Shown here: positions 19,242 through 28,536 of the stretch, one piece after another | Position numbering within the stretch: the first letter of the stretch is position 1 | Layout: every line of letters starts with the position of its first letter | Assembly (NCBI GenBank): GCA_028871555.1 | Contig: JAGWNA010000004.1 | Coordinates: 1 to 64,000, forward strand | Origin: Lysobacteraceae bacterium | GTDB taxonomy: Bacteria > Pseudomonadota > Gammaproteobacteria > Xanthomonadales > Rhodanobacteraceae | DNA length: 64,000 nt | Direction: 5' to 3' | The notes under the pieces: model-generated | The model's input: only the letters and a program-made list of their open reading frames with translations | Told to the model about the DNA's origin: nothing | The model's database searches: none | Position numbers and translations under genes: made by a program

Positions 19242-20216
19242 TCAGTAACGCAGCATCGCCGAGGCCCAGGTGAAGCCGCCGCCGAATGCTTCCAGCAGCA
19301 GGTTCTGGCCGCGCTGCACCTTGCCCGAGCGCACGGCGTAATCGAGCGCCAGCGGCACCGACCCGGACGAGGTGTTGGCATGCTTGTCGACGGTCACGAT
19401 GACCCGTTCCATCGGCATGTTCAGTCGCTTGGCGGTCGCGTGGATGATCCGCAGATTGGCCTGGTGCGGAATCAGCCAGTCGATGTCCGACTCCCGCATG
19501 CCGGCAGCCTGCAGGGTTTCGTCAACCAGCGAATCGAGCGTCTTGACCGCAACCTTGAACACTTCGCGGCCGGCCATGTGGATGCGCACGCCGTGGTTCG
19601 GCTCGTCGGCGAAGCCGACCGACACGCCGACCGGGTTGTACAGCAGATCCTTGTAGCCGCCGTCGGCATGCAGGCAGGTGGCGTAGATGCCCGGTTCGCC
19701 GGAAGCCTCCAGCACCACCGCCCCGGCACCGTCGCCGAACAGCACGCAGGTTTCGCGCTCGTTCCAGTCGACCATCCGGGTCAGCGTTTCGGCACCGATC
19801 ACCAGCACCTTCTTCGACTGCCCGCTGCGGATGAACTTGTCGGCAATGCCCAGCGCATACACGAAACCGGAACAGGCGGCATTCACGTCGAATGCAGCGC
19901 AGCCGTCGGCGCCAAGACGATGCTGCACCAGACAGGCGGTGGACGGAAAGATGATGTCCGGCGTGGTCGTGCCCAGGATGATCAGGTCGAGCTCGGACGC
20001 CTTGACGCCGGCGGCGTCGAGTGCGTTCTGCGCGGCACGCAGCGCCAGATCTCCGGTCGTCTCGCCGTCAGCGGCGATATGGCGCTCGCGGATACCGGTA
20101 CGGCTCTGGATCCACTCGTCGGTGGTATCGACGATCTTTTCCAGGTCGGCGTTGGTTACCACACGTTCGGGCAACGCACTGCCGGTGGCGATGATGCGGG
20201 CGTAAATCTGGGCCAT
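19242..20216 (-). CDS. fabH: 3-oxoacyl-ACP synthase III
   Basis: Initiating ketosynthase of fatty-acid synthesis, 324 residues. Catalytic Cys in AACSGFVYAL, His in IPHQANLRII, Asn in KHANTSSGSVPLAL. Starts MAQIYARIIATGSALPE. plsX, which commonly lies between rpmF and fabH in other gammaproteobacteria, is absent here, as in the Xanthomonas-type arrangement. Confidence 0.97.
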   Translation of the reverse strand: MAQIYARIIATGSALPERVVTNADLEKIVDTTDEWIQSRTGIRERHIAADGETTGDLALRAAQNALDAAGVKASELDLIILGTTTPDIIFPSTACLVQHRLGADGCAAFDVNAACSGFVYALGIADKFIRSGQSKKVLVIGAETLTRMVDWNERETCVLFGDGAGAVVLEASGEPGIYATCLHADGGYKDLLYNPVGVSVGFADEPNHGVRIHMAGREVFKVAVKTLDSLVDETLQAAGMRESDIDWLIPHQANLRIIHATAKRLNMPMERVIVTVDKHANTSSGSVPLALDYAVRSGKVQRGQNLLLEAFGGGFTWASAMLRY

Positions 20217-20272
20217 TCAACTATCCATCAACAAAACGGGAGGTCGGGCGAAATGTTGCGGTGTCCCTCAAC

Positions 20273-20297
20273 GCAAAACGGCGCGTCGCCGCGCCGT
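20273..20297 (-). terminator. terminator between rpmF and fabH
   Basis: On the minus strand ACGGCGCG-GCGA-CGCGCCGT followed by TTTGCG: an 8-bp G-C-rich stem and short T-tract in the 126-bp rpmF-fabH spacer. Probably lowers read-through from ribosomal protein L32 into the fab genes. Confidence 0.65.
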
Positions 20298-20342
20298 CTT
20301 GCCGATCGTACCCCGGGAATCCGCAGGATTCCACGAAAACGA

Positions 20343-20537
20343 TCAATCCTCCACCGGCACCGCACCCTTGGTCTCGATGACCTTCTTGCCGCGATAGTAG
20401 CCGTCCTTGGTGACGTGATGGCGCAGATGCACCTCGCCACTGGTCGGATCGGTGGACAGCTGCACGGTCTGCAACGCGTCATGCGAACGGCGCATGCCAC
20501 GGGTTGATGGGGTACGGCGGCTCTTGGCGACTGCCAT
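20343..20537 (-). CDS. rpmF: Ribosomal protein L32
   Basis: 64-residue large-subunit protein beginning [19 protein letters not shown]. Motifs and size are typical; the zinc-type cysteines found in some L32 proteins are absent, so this is the zinc-free form. Downstream partner of yceD in nearly all gammaproteobacteria. Confidence 0.97.
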   Translation of the reverse strand: MAVAKSRRTPSTRGMRRSHDALQTVQLSTDPTSGEVHLRHHVTKDGYYRGKKVIETKGAVPVED

Positions 20538-20565
20538 GGTAGTTCTCCAGCTGAAGCTTGATGAT

Positions 20566-20625
20566 CTGAATCGGTATGGTCTGGATCGTTACGATCTGGA
20601 TCGGCATGACCTGGATCGTGACGAC
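20566..20625. repeat. four tandem 15-bp repeats in the yceD-rpmF spacer
   Basis: Four adjacent 15-bp units of the form CTGGATCGNNANGAN (first unit CTGAATCGGTATGGT). They fill most of the 100-bp spacer between yceD and rpmF, just upstream of the rpmF ribosome binding region. Copy number could vary between strains. Confidence 0.8.
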
Positions 20626-20637
20626 CCCGGCCGGTGG

Positions 20638-21156
20638 TTATTTCTTCAGTTCGCGCAAAACCGCGAACGGATTTTCGTTGTGCCCCTCACCGGTGGAAGC
20701 CTGTCCCGGATCGTGGCCTGTCACTTCATCGGGCAGGCTGCTGTCCGGATTGACCGGAACCAGCGGCAACGCCAGCAGCAATTCGTCTTCAATCACCTCG
20801 ACCGGATTCAACCGGCCATGCTCTGCCACCAGCAGCGGTTCGCAATCGGGCGGCAAGCCGGCCTCGTCGCGCTCCAGCCTGATCAGGCCAAGCCTGGTAT
20901 GCACCGCGACCGGCCATGCGAACGGTTCCAATGTGCGCTGACAGGTCAGCGTGAGGAAACCCTCGGCATGAACATCGAGGTAGTCCGTACCAAGACCGTC
21001 ACGTCCGAAATCCAGCTCGAACCGTACCGTTCCGTCGGAATTTGCCAACGTCTCGCACAAGCGGGTCATGGCCGCGATGGGCAGCATTCCTTCAAACGAA
21101 CGCCGCGCCGAAACCATGCGCCAAGCGTCCACGGACTCTGGCAGTGTCACGGACAT
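20638..21156 (-). CDS. yceD: YceD / DUF177 family protein
   Basis: A 172-residue acidic protein of the YceD family, whose plant and bacterial members are linked to 23S rRNA accumulation. The conserved motif is LTCQRTLEPFAWPV, with a downstream acidic segment. Its place just upstream of rpmF is diagnostic. It has its own promoter region in the divergent 132-bp spacer to the gene at 21289. Confidence 0.9.
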   Translation of the reverse strand: MSVTLPESVDAWRMVSARRSFEGMLPIAAMTRLCETLANSDGTVRFELDFGRDGLGTDYLDVHAEGFLTLTCQRTLEPFAWPVAVHTRLGLIRLERDEAGLPPDCEPLLVAEHGRLNPVEVIEDELLLALPLVPVNPDSSLPDEVTGHDPGQASTGEGHNENPFAVLRELKK

Positions 21157-21288
21157 AATCGCGAAATTCTAGGTTTCGGACCTCCCGAAGTCAACCGGCA
21201 TCGCCAAACAAGCATCCGGAACCGCTCGATTCGGCCGCGCATTTTGCCTGATCGGGCATCCATGCGGCAGACTGAATTCCCTGACCAC

Positions 21289-21762
21289 ATGAACCGGGCT
21301 CCCGTGAATACCTATCTGACGCTCGGCGCAACCGGGTTGCTGGTGCTGATGGTTGTCGCGGCACTGGGCTGGACGCTGCGGTGGCGCTGGCGCCAGGCAC
21401 GGCACACAACCAGTCTGCGGAAATTGCTCGACGTGGCCGACCGACTCGAGGCCGACCTCAAGACCTGCCGGGCAGGCCTGCAGCAGGCGCACGCGGTGAT
21501 CTCCCTGAACCCGGACCTGCCCGCCGCCAGCGAACAGGACGCGCAGCATGCGATCGATGCCGGACTGCGCGCACTGCTGCAGCAACGCTTGTGGATCCGT
21601 GATCGCTCCAGGCACGCCAGCCAACTCGAACTTGACCAGGCCGTCCGGTCGATGCACGACACCCGCAACCGCCTGCAGCCCCTGCTGCAGGCACTCACCA
21701 AGGCCCAGCACGATCTGGACAGCGCCATGAGCGAACACATCCGCCGCGAACCCGGCACATGA
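21289..21762 (+). CDS. Hypothetical membrane-anchored coiled-coil protein
   Basis: 157 residues with one N-terminal membrane segment (LTLGATGLLVLMVVAALGWT, about residues 10-29), then a basic stop-transfer WRWRQ and a long helical, probably coiled-coil region rich in Leu, Ala and Gln. No family recognised. It ends in an ATGA overlap with maf, so the two are cotranslated. ATG 21289 is the first in-frame ATG after the divergent spacer; a GTG at 21304 is an alternative. Confidence 0.65.
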   Translation: MNRAPVNTYLTLGATGLLVLMVVAALGWTLRWRWRQARHTTSLRKLLDVADRLEADLKTCRAGLQQAHAVISLNPDLPAASEQDAQHAIDAGLRALLQQRLWIRDRSRHASQLELDQAVRSMHDTRNRLQPLLQALTKAQHDLDSAMSEHIRREPGT

Positions 21763-22358
21763 TTCCAGCACAGCCGATGCCGGTTCGACTGGTACTGGGC
21801 TCCACCTCGCGCTACCGCGCCGGACTGCTGCGCCGGCTTTGTGCGGATTTCGAGCAATGCGCGCCCGGCACCGACGAAACCGTCTTGCCGCATGAAACGG
21901 CGCCGGCGCGCGCGCTGCGACTGGCCATCGCCAAGGCCGACGCCGCCGCGAAAGGTTGGCACGCTGCGCTGGTGATCGGCTCCGACCAGGTCGCCGAGCT
22001 CGACGGGCTGATCCTCGACAAACCCGGCACGTCCGAACGCGCCCGCGCCCAGCTGAAGGCAAGCTCGGGGCGCGAAGTGCATTTCCATACTGCGCTGTGC
22101 CTGCTCGACACGCGCGACGGCCGCCGGCACACCCACGTCGACCACACTCGCGTGCGCTTTCGCCGCCTGGACGGCGCCGAAATCGCCCGCTACGTCGAGC
22201 GCGAGCAACCGCTCGACTGCGCCGGCAGTTTCAAGTGCGAAGGACTCGGCATCAGCCTGTTCGAGGCCATCGACAACCACGATCCCAGCGCACTGATCGG
22301 ATTGCCGTTGATCGCCCTGGCCAGATTGTTGCGCAAGTGCGGCGTCGCCCTGCCATGA
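21759..22358 (+). CDS. maf: Maf-like nucleotide pyrophosphatase (YceF type)
   Basis: House-cleaning pyrophosphatase of the Maf family; the sequence pattern fits the YceF subgroup, which acts on 7-methyl-GTP. Motifs are VLGSTSRYRAGLLRRL, DETVLPHETA, VIGSDQVAELDG, KPGTSERARAQL and AGSFKCEGLGISLFE. 199 residues; a second ATG six codons in (MPVRLVLGSTS) may be the true start. In many relatives yceF lies divergent to yceD as here. Confidence 0.9.
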   Translation: MIPAQPMPVRLVLGSTSRYRAGLLRRLCADFEQCAPGTDETVLPHETAPARALRLAIAKADAAAKGWHAALVIGSDQVAELDGLILDKPGTSERARAQLKASSGREVHFHTALCLLDTRDGRRHTHVDHTRVRFRRLDGAEIARYVEREQPLDCAGSFKCEGLGISLFEAIDNHDPSALIGLPLIALARLLRKCGVALP

Positions 22359-22406
22359 TCGCGGAGGCACAAAGGAATCGCGAATGCTCCGGTTCCCGGC
22401 ACTTGC

Positions 22407-22479
22407 AGGAGCGCACCCTGTGCGCGAATGCTCTTGTTGAGCATCCATAAGGAGCAATTCGCGCACAGGGTGCGCTCCT
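22407..22479. repeat. REP-like palindromic element, copy 1
   Basis: Two perfect 23-bp inverted arms beginning AGGAGCGCACCCTGTGCGC, around a 27-bp centre that also pairs in part (GAATGCTC with GAGCA). It fills the 317-bp spacer between maf and moxR together with about 200 bp of featureless sequence. A second related copy is at 33530. Confidence 0.85.
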
Positions 22480-22675
22480 ACGCAATTCGGGTTGTTCGAG
22501 GCGGCACCGGCTGCTGTCATGATCTGCGCGGCCGCGTCAGGCCATGGCTGCGGGCCGCGCTCAACTGCGAACCCGGCAACAGTTCCGGTTCGCCAACTGC
22601 GGAAACCGAACGCTACACTGGTGCGGCCATGCCGGTGCCCCCACCTGCCCCTTCCACGACGATCACGTAGAGCCC

Positions 22676-23617
22676 ATGTCCGCCATCACCCAGCAGCGCG
22701 ACGAGAATCTGCAGCAGCGCCTGAGCGCCGCGATGGCCCAGGTCAACCAGGTGCTGCTGGGCAAGCCGCGCCAAGTAAAGCTGGCCTTCGCCTGCCTGAT
22801 CGCCGGCGGCCACCTGCTGCTGGAAGACGTACCCGGCGTCGGCAAGACTACCCTGGCGCACGCGCTGGCCGCAACCTTCGCGCTGGATTTCCAGCGCGTG
22901 CAATTCACCAGCGACCTGCTGCCGTCGGACATCATCGGGGTCAGCGTGTTCGAACGCGAAACCGGCCAGTTCCGGTTTCATCCCGGACCGATCTTCACCG
23001 GCCTGCTGCTGGCCGACGAAATCAACCGCGCCAGCCCGAAGACGCAAAGCGCGCTGCTGGAGGCGATGGCCGAGAACCAGGTCACCGTGGACGGCCAGAC
23101 GCATGCCCTGGTGCAACCGTTCTTCGTGGTCGCCACGCAGAACCCGCTCGACCTCAACGGCACCTTTCCGTTGCCCGACTCGCAGCTGGATCGCTTCATG
23201 CTTCGCCTGTCGCTGGACTATCCGGATACGACGGCTGAACGCGCCCTGCTCACCGGCAGCGACCGCCGCGACCTGCTGGCCCAGCTGACCCCGCAACTCG
23301 ACGGCGCGGCGCTGCTCGCGCTGCATCGGCAGGCGCAGAGCATCACCGCCAGCACGGCCCTGCTCGATTACCTGCAGGCATTGCTCGGCGCCAGTCGCCG
23401 GCATGGCGAGATCCGCGTAGGCCTGTCGCCGCGCGCCGGCCTGGCACTGCTCAGCGCGGCACGCGCGTGGGCCTTGCTCAACGGCCGCAGCCACGTCCTG
23501 CCGGAGGACATCCAGGCGCTGTTCGTGCCGCTGGCCGCGCATCGTCTGCTGTCGGCACGCGGCGGCAACGGCGACGCGCTGGCACGGCAGCTGTTGGCCG
23601 AGGTGGCGGTGGATTGA
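22676..23617 (+). CDS. MoxR-family AAA ATPase
   Basis: 313-residue AAA+ chaperone-like ATPase. Walker A in DVPGVGKTTLAHAL, Walker B in LLADEINRA, sensor I in VVATQNPLDLNGTFPLP. First gene of a three-gene unit with a DUF58 protein and a transglutaminase, a very common arrangement; MoxR partners are thought to help assemble or activate von Willebrand-type proteins. ATG 22676 chosen since upstream sequence is unrelated; its stop overlaps the next start. Confidence 0.9.
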   Translation: MSAITQQRDENLQQRLSAAMAQVNQVLLGKPRQVKLAFACLIAGGHLLLEDVPGVGKTTLAHALAATFALDFQRVQFTSDLLPSDIIGVSVFERETGQFRFHPGPIFTGLLLADEINRASPKTQSALLEAMAENQVTVDGQTHALVQPFFVVATQNPLDLNGTFPLPDSQLDRFMLRLSLDYPDTTAERALLTGSDRRDLLAQLTPQLDGAALLALHRQAQSITASTALLDYLQALLGASRRHGEIRVGLSPRAGLALLSAARAWALLNGRSHVLPEDIQALFVPLAAHRLLSARGGNGDALARQLLAEVAVD

Positions 23618-24570
23618 TGCACGGCCTGCTGCAGCGCGTGCAAGCGTGGGCCGAAGGCCGGCTGCCGGCACTCACCCGCTACCGCCGTATCGAGAACCTG
23701 CCGATCGAGCTGCATCGCCGACGCATCTACATCGTTCCGACCGGCTTCGGCCTCGGCTTTTCCGTATTGCTGCTGGTGATGCTGGTCGGCGCCTTGAACT
23801 ACGCGAACAATGCCGCACTGCTGCTTACCTGCCTGCTCGGCGCCGCCAGTGCCGCCAGCATGCTGGTCGCGTTTCGCGGCCTCGACGGATTGCGACTCGC
23901 GCATATCCGCGCCGGTCACGCCATCGCCGGCGAGCCGATCGAACTCACGCTGGCGTTCGACTCCAGCCGCCCGCGCCAGGCGATCCGCATCGATCTGGAC
24001 CACGCGTCGACGGCATTCGCGCTCGACGCCAACGCCGCGGCAAACGTGAAGCTGGCATTGCCCACGACGCAGCGCGGCTGGCAGGCACTGCCGCGGCTTC
24101 GCGTGTGGAGCAGTTGGCCGCTCGGCCTGTTCCGCGCATGGAGCTGGCTGCATCCCGACCAGTCGGTACTGGTGTGGCCGCGCCCCGAGCTTTCCGGGCC
24201 GCCGCCACACGCCCTTGTCGACGATTCCCGGCACATGCGCCTGCATCAAGGCGATGAGCTGGCCGCGCTGCGCGATTACCGCGCCGGCGACCCGCAGCGG
24301 CGCATCGCCTGGAAAGCCAGCGCGCATCATCACAGCCTGCTGGTGAAGGATTTCGAACAGCCGCAAAGCCGCCCGCACTGGCAGCTGGACTGGCGCCAGC
24401 TGCGCGGCATGGACAACGAGGCACGCATCGCCCGGCTGGCGCGCTGGCTGGACGAAGCGCAGGCCCAGCGACGCAACTACAGCCTGTGGTTGCCCGGCAC
24501 CGACATCCCGGCGGGCAGCGGGCCGCTGCACTACGCACGCTGCATGAATGCGCTGGCGTGCATGCCATGA
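23617..24570 (+). CDS. DUF58 domain protein
   Basis: 317 residues with two adjacent membrane segments near the N-terminus (about residues 40-85, IVPTGFGLGFSVLLLVMLVG and ALLLTCLLGAASAASML) and a C-terminal DUF58 region, with the motif LRDYRAGDPQRRIAWKASA. Usually paired with MoxR. Starts in a TGATG overlap with moxR and ends in an ATGA overlap with the transglutaminase gene. Function unknown. Confidence 0.88.
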   Translation: MHGLLQRVQAWAEGRLPALTRYRRIENLPIELHRRRIYIVPTGFGLGFSVLLLVMLVGALNYANNAALLLTCLLGAASAASMLVAFRGLDGLRLAHIRAGHAIAGEPIELTLAFDSSRPRQAIRIDLDHASTAFALDANAAANVKLALPTTQRGWQALPRLRVWSSWPLGLFRAWSWLHPDQSVLVWPRPELSGPPPHALVDDSRHMRLHQGDELAALRDYRAGDPQRRIAWKASAHHHSLLVKDFEQPQSRPHWQLDWRQLRGMDNEARIARLARWLDEAQAQRRNYSLWLPGTDIPAGSGPLHYARCMNALACMP

Positions 24571-26540
24571 CGATGCCGCCGCACCGGAAAACCGCCGCGC
24601 CGCCGATCGACGATCGTGCCTTCGACCTGCTCAGCCTGACCATCGCATCGGTGCTCGCACTGCATGTGCCGCACCTGCCGTGGTGGCTGAGCGTCGCCCT
24701 GGCCGTCCTTCTCATCTGGCGCTGGTGGCAGCGACGGCAGCGCATCGGTCAGGTCCCGCGCTGGCTCAAGTTGCCGCTGCTGGCGTTGCTGACACTGGCG
24801 GTGATCGCCAGCTACGGCAGCATCTTCGGACGCGCACCCGGTGCGGCACTGGCGATCGGCCTGCTGGTCCTGAAGCTGCTGGAGAGCGAAACCCGGCGCG
24901 ACGTGCGCGTCGGCATCAGCTTCGCCTGTTTCGCGCTGATGGCCGCACTGCTGTTCGACCAGAGAATGCTCGCCACGATCACGGTCGCACTGGGCCTGCT
25001 GCCCGCATTGGCCACCCTGCGCGCACTGGAGCCGGCGCAGGTACCGACCAGCCTGCCGCGTACCCTGCTGCCCAGCCTTGCCTTGCTGGCGGCGGCACTG
25101 CCGCTGACCTTGCTCGCGTTCATGCTGGTGCCGCGGCTGGACAGCCCGCTGTGGGGAGCCCCCGCACCCGGTGAAGCGCGCACCGGACTGAGCGACAGCA
25201 TGTCGCCGGGCAACTTCACCGAACTGCTCATCGACGACCACCCCGCGCTGCGGGTGAGCTTCGACGGTGCACCGCCGCCCCCGGACCTGCGCTATTTCCG
25301 CGCCTACGTGATGTGGGATTACGACGGCCGCAGCTGGCATTACGTCGCCACCAGGCACCTGCGGACAACCGCAGCTGTCGAGGCCAGCGGCGCAATCGGC
25401 TACCGGATCAGCCTGGAACCGACCCATCGGCGGATGCTGCCAACCCTCGACATGCCGCTGGCCGCACCGGCGCAGGCGCAACTGCAGCCGGATCGCGAGG
25501 TGCTGGCCGACAAGCCGGTGAACGATCCGCTCAGCTATCGACTGCGTTCGGCGCTGCACTATCGATTGCAGCCCACGCTGGACGCACGCTCGCGCCGCCT
25601 GAGTCTGCGTCTGCCGGCCGGCTTCAATCCACGCACGCGTGCGCTGGCCGTCCAGTGGCGGCAACGCTACGGCGGTGACGATGCCGCGATCGTGCAGGCC
25701 GCGTTGTCGCTGTTCCACAACGACGGCTTCCACTACACGCTGGCACCGGCCCCGCTCGGGCACGACGCGGTGGACGATTTCCTGTTCTCCACCCGCGAGG
25801 GTTTCTGCGAACACTATGCCTCGGCATTCACCGTGCTGATGCGCGACGCCGGCATCCCGGCGCGCGTGGTCACCGGTTACCAGGGCGGCTACTGGAACAA
25901 GCTCGGCAACTACCTGCTGGTGCGCAACTCCGATGCCCATGCGTGGAGCGAGGTATGGCTGTCCGGGCGCGGCTGGGTGCGCGTCGATCCCACCGCCGCG
26001 GCGCGCCCGGAACGGGTCACGCTGGGTGCGGCGGCCGCCGCCGGCGATCAGTTGGCCTGGTATCGCAGCGACTGGCTGCAAGGTCTGCGCAATCACTGGG
26101 ACATCGTCAACCGCTGGTGGGACCAGGGCGTTATAGGGTTCGATTCGCTGCGCCAGCGCGGCCTGCTGACGCCGTTCGGCATCCGCGATACCGATACGGC
26201 GACATTGGGCGTGCTGCTGGCGGTCAGCAGTGCGTTGTTCATCGGGATCGGCATGGCCTGGGCGTTGTTGCGCCGGAAACCGGGCGATCCCTTGCGTGAC
26301 GCCCTGCGCGAGATCGAGCGCAAGCTGGCACGCCGGGGCATTGTCCGTCGCCCCGGCGAAGGTCCGCAGCATTACCTGCATCGCGCCGCACGCGCGCTGC
26401 CGGCACAGCGTGAGGAGCTTGCCGCCTTGATGAAGCGTTATCTGGAACTGCGTTACGCTCAGGACGAACCGCCGGCTGAACCATTGCGTGCCTTTCGACG
26501 CGCCGCAGGGAATTTCCGGGTCGGTCGTGTGGTCAAATGA
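24567..26540 (+). CDS. TgpA-like membrane transglutaminase-domain protein
   Basis: 657 residues. An N-terminal DUF3488-type membrane region with five or six helices (residues about 20-190) precedes a periplasmic transglutaminase-like domain. The catalytic Cys is in EGFCEHYASAFTVLMRDAG (about residue 414), the His in AHAWSEVWL and the Asp in WVRVDPTAA. A further membrane helix (VLLAVSSALFIGIGMAWALL, about 550) and a short DUF4129-like tail follow. Matches P. aeruginosa TgpA, an essential inner-membrane protein of unknown substrate. Confidence 0.9.
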   Translation: MTMPPHRKTAAPPIDDRAFDLLSLTIASVLALHVPHLPWWLSVALAVLLIWRWWQRRQRIGQVPRWLKLPLLALLTLAVIASYGSIFGRAPGAALAIGLLVLKLLESETRRDVRVGISFACFALMAALLFDQRMLATITVALGLLPALATLRALEPAQVPTSLPRTLLPSLALLAAALPLTLLAFMLVPRLDSPLWGAPAPGEARTGLSDSMSPGNFTELLIDDHPALRVSFDGAPPPPDLRYFRAYVMWDYDGRSWHYVATRHLRTTAAVEASGAIGYRISLEPTHRRMLPTLDMPLAAPAQAQLQPDREVLADKPVNDPLSYRLRSALHYRLQPTLDARSRRLSLRLPAGFNPRTRALAVQWRQRYGGDDAAIVQAALSLFHNDGFHYTLAPAPLGHDAVDDFLFSTREGFCEHYASAFTVLMRDAGIPARVVTGYQGGYWNKLGNYLLVRNSDAHAWSEVWLSGRGWVRVDPTAAARPERVTLGAAAAAGDQLAWYRSDWLQGLRNHWDIVNRWWDQGVIGFDSLRQRGLLTPFGIRDTDTATLGVLLAVSSALFIGIGMAWALLRRKPGDPLRDALREIERKLARRGIVRRPGEGPQHYLHRAARALPAQREELAALMKRYLELRYAQDEPPAEPLRAFRRAAGNFRVGRVVK

Positions 26541-26586
26541 AGCAGCCGCGATGGCTCCTGTCGTCGCCCATGATGGAGAAACAGCC

Positions 26587-27138
26587 ATGTCTCTGTACCG
26601 CCCCCTTGCCCTCGCCGCAGCCATCGCCCTGTTGGGCGGCTGCGCGACGGTGCCCAAGCCGCTGGAAGGCACCTATACCGACATCACCACATCCAGCGCG
26701 CAACAGGGCGGTGCCGGCGGCGCCCATGTGCGCTGGGGCGGCGAGATCATCAAGACCGTGCCGGGTCCGCAGCAGACCTGCTTCTATGTGCTGTCGCACC
26801 CGCTGGACAATCAGGCACGCCCGAAAGCCGACACCTCGGGCGAAACCCAGGGCCGCTTCGTCGCCTGCCACGACGGCTTCTATGACCCGGAAGTGTTCGT
26901 CCGCGGCCGCGAATTGACGGTCACCGGCACGCTGCATGGCACGGTGTCCCAGAAAGTGGGCGAGTACGACTACGCCTATCCGCGGGTGGAGGCCGATGTG
27001 ATCTATCTGTGGCCGAAACACGTCGAGGTGCGTTATCCAGCCGGCTACTACGACCCGTTCTGGGGGCCATGGGGTCCGCGCTACTACGGCCCATGGGGTT
27101 ATCCGTACTGGGGCGGGCCGTGGGGTTACCCCTATTGA
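26587..27138 (+). CDS. Slp-family outer-membrane lipoprotein
   Basis: 183 residues. A lipoprotein signal peptide ends LLGGC (Cys about residue 19). The middle matches the Slp family (HVRWGGEIIKTVPGPQQTCF, GRFVACHDGFYDPEVF). The last 25 residues are a Gly-Pro-Trp-Tyr repeat (GPWGYPYWG-like units), which suggests surface or envelope association. ATG 26587 fits the signal peptide; the frame upstream is inside the transglutaminase 3' end. Confidence 0.85.
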   Translation: MSLYRPLALAAAIALLGGCATVPKPLEGTYTDITTSSAQQGGAGGAHVRWGGEIIKTVPGPQQTCFYVLSHPLDNQARPKADTSGETQGRFVACHDGFYDPEVFVRGRELTVTGTLHGTVSQKVGEYDYAYPRVEADVIYLWPKHVEVRYPAGYYDPFWGPWGPRYYGPWGYPYWGGPWGYPY

Positions 27139-27156
27139 GGGCCGGCAGCGGCAGTT

Positions 27157-27195
27157 CCATGAAAAACGCCGGCGAACCGCCGGCGTTTTTCATGG
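27157..27195. terminator. bidirectional terminator
   Basis: Perfect 18-bp arms with a 3-nt loop; the inner G-C core (CGCCGGCG) is flanked by five A and five T, so it can end the slp transcript on the plus strand and the hinT transcript on the minus strand. Lies between convergent genes. Confidence 0.92.
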
Positions 27196-27222
27196 AGGGG
27201 AATCCTGTTCCGTGTGCCGGGT

Positions 27223-27567
27223 TCAACCGGGCGGCCAGTGCATGCGACGGCCTGCCAGCAGATGCACGTGCAGATAAAACACGGTCTGCCCGCCATCCGC
27301 GTTGCAGTTGACCACTGTGCGGTATCCCTGCTCGGCGAAACCTTCCTGCTTCGCATAGTCGGCGGCAGCCAGCAGCAGTTGGCCGAGCAGCAGCGCGTCC
27401 GCCTGACCGGCATCGTTGAGCGTAACCAGCTCGCGCTTCGGGATGAACAGCACATGCACCGGCGCCTGCGGGTTCAGATCGCGGAAGGCCAGCACATCAT
27501 CGCTCTCGTAGACAATGTCGGCCGGAATTTCGCGGCGGATGATCTTGTTGAAAATCGTGTCGCTCAT
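27223..27567 (-). CDS. hinT: HIT-family purine nucleoside phosphoramidase, variant triad
   Basis: 114-residue HIT protein starting MSDTIFNKIIRREIPADIVY, the usual HinT N-terminus. The triad region reads Y98-L-H100-V-H102-L-L-A-G, where the family has HxHxHxxGG, so the first histidine is tyrosine while the catalytic middle histidine and the last are kept. It also ends RRMHWPPG, as in authentic HinT. Start ATG 27567; the much longer frame upstream overlaps recR. Confidence 0.9.
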   Translation of the reverse strand: MSDTIFNKIIRREIPADIVYESDDVLAFRDLNPQAPVHVLFIPKRELVTLNDAGQADALLLGQLLLAAADYAKQEGFAEQGYRTVVNCNADGGQTVFYLHVHLLAGRRMHWPPG

Positions 27568-27587
27568 GATGGTTCCCTTGCAGTGGG

Positions 27588-28187
27588 TCAATCCAGCAAT
27601 TGCCGGCCGCCGAAGGCGTGCGCCAACGTGCTCCGATCGACATATTCCAGCTCGCCGCCCAGCGGCACGCCGTGCGCGAGCCGGGTCGGCCGCACCCCGC
27701 CGGCACGTGCCAATTGCGCCAGGTAGTGCGCCGTCGCCTCGCCTTCCACGGTCGGATTGGTGGCGATGATCAGCTCCTCGATCTCGCCTTCGCCGAGGCG
27801 CCGGGTCAACTGCTGCAGGCCCAGCTCCTCCGGCCCCATGCCATCGAGCGGAGACAGCCGTCCCATCAGCACGAAATACTGGCCGCGATAGCCGGTGGCC
27901 TGTTCGATCGCCGCCAGGTCGGTCGGCGACTCCACGACACAAAGCAGCTTGCGCTCGCGGCTGGCGCTGGCGCACAACGAGCACAGCGGTTCCTCGCTGA
28001 AATTGCGGCACTGGCTGCAGTGGCCGATGCGATGCATCGCCTGCTCCAGCACGCCGGCCAGTTTCACCCCCCGCTCGCGCTCGCGCTCCAGCAGATGGAA
28101 GGCCATCCGCTGGGCGCTCTTGCTGCCCACGCCGGGCAGGCAGCGCAGTGCTTCGATCAGTTCGGCGAGAAGTGGAGAACCGCTCAT
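27588..28187 (-). CDS. recR: Recombination protein RecR
   Basis: Toprim/zinc-finger protein that loads RecA with RecF and RecO. 199 residues: HhH motif [17 protein letters not shown], four-cysteine zinc finger ([16 protein letters not shown]), Toprim residues in [13 protein letters not shown] and [15 protein letters not shown]. Order dnaX-ybaB-recR is conserved in bacteria. Confidence 0.97.
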   Translation of the reverse strand: MSGSPLLAELIEALRCLPGVGSKSAQRMAFHLLERERERGVKLAGVLEQAMHRIGHCSQCRNFSEEPLCSLCASASRERKLLCVVESPTDLAAIEQATGYRGQYFVLMGRLSPLDGMGPEELGLQQLTRRLGEGEIEELIIATNPTVEGEATAHYLAQLARAGGVRPTRLAHGVPLGGELEYVDRSTLAHAFGGRQLLD

Positions 28188-28212
28188 GTCTGTCTCGACC
28201 GTTCCGAATTCA

Positions 28213-28536
28213 TCAGAAGGGCATCTTGAAGCCGGCCGGCAGGCTCATCCCGGCGGTGACGCCGCCCAGTTTCTCCTTGCTGGCTTCGGCCACCTTGTTC
28301 ACCGCATCGTTGATCGCGGCGGCCACCAGATCCTCGGCCATTTCCGGATCGTCGGCAAACATCTGCCGGTCGATCTGCACCCGGCGCACCTCATGCGCGC
28401 CGGTCATCACCACGCTGACCAGGCCGCCACCGGCGCTGCCGGTGACTTCCAGCTTGGCGATTTCTTCCTGCGCACGCTTCATGTCTTCCTGCATGCGCTG
28501 GGCCTGCTGCATCAGCTGACCGATCTGTCCTCTCAT
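28213..28536 (-). CDS. ybaB: YbaB/EbfC nucleoid-associated protein
   Basis: 107-residue dimeric DNA-binding protein. [19 protein letters not shown] and the [21 protein letters not shown] tail are typical. ATG 28536 overlaps the dnaX stop (TGATG). Conserved partner of dnaX and recR. Confidence 0.94.
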   Translation of the reverse strand: MRGQIGQLMQQAQRMQEDMKRAQEEIAKLEVTGSAGGGLVSVVMTGAHEVRRVQIDRQMFADDPEMAEDLVAAAINDAVNKVAEASKEKLGGVTAGMSLPAGFKMPF

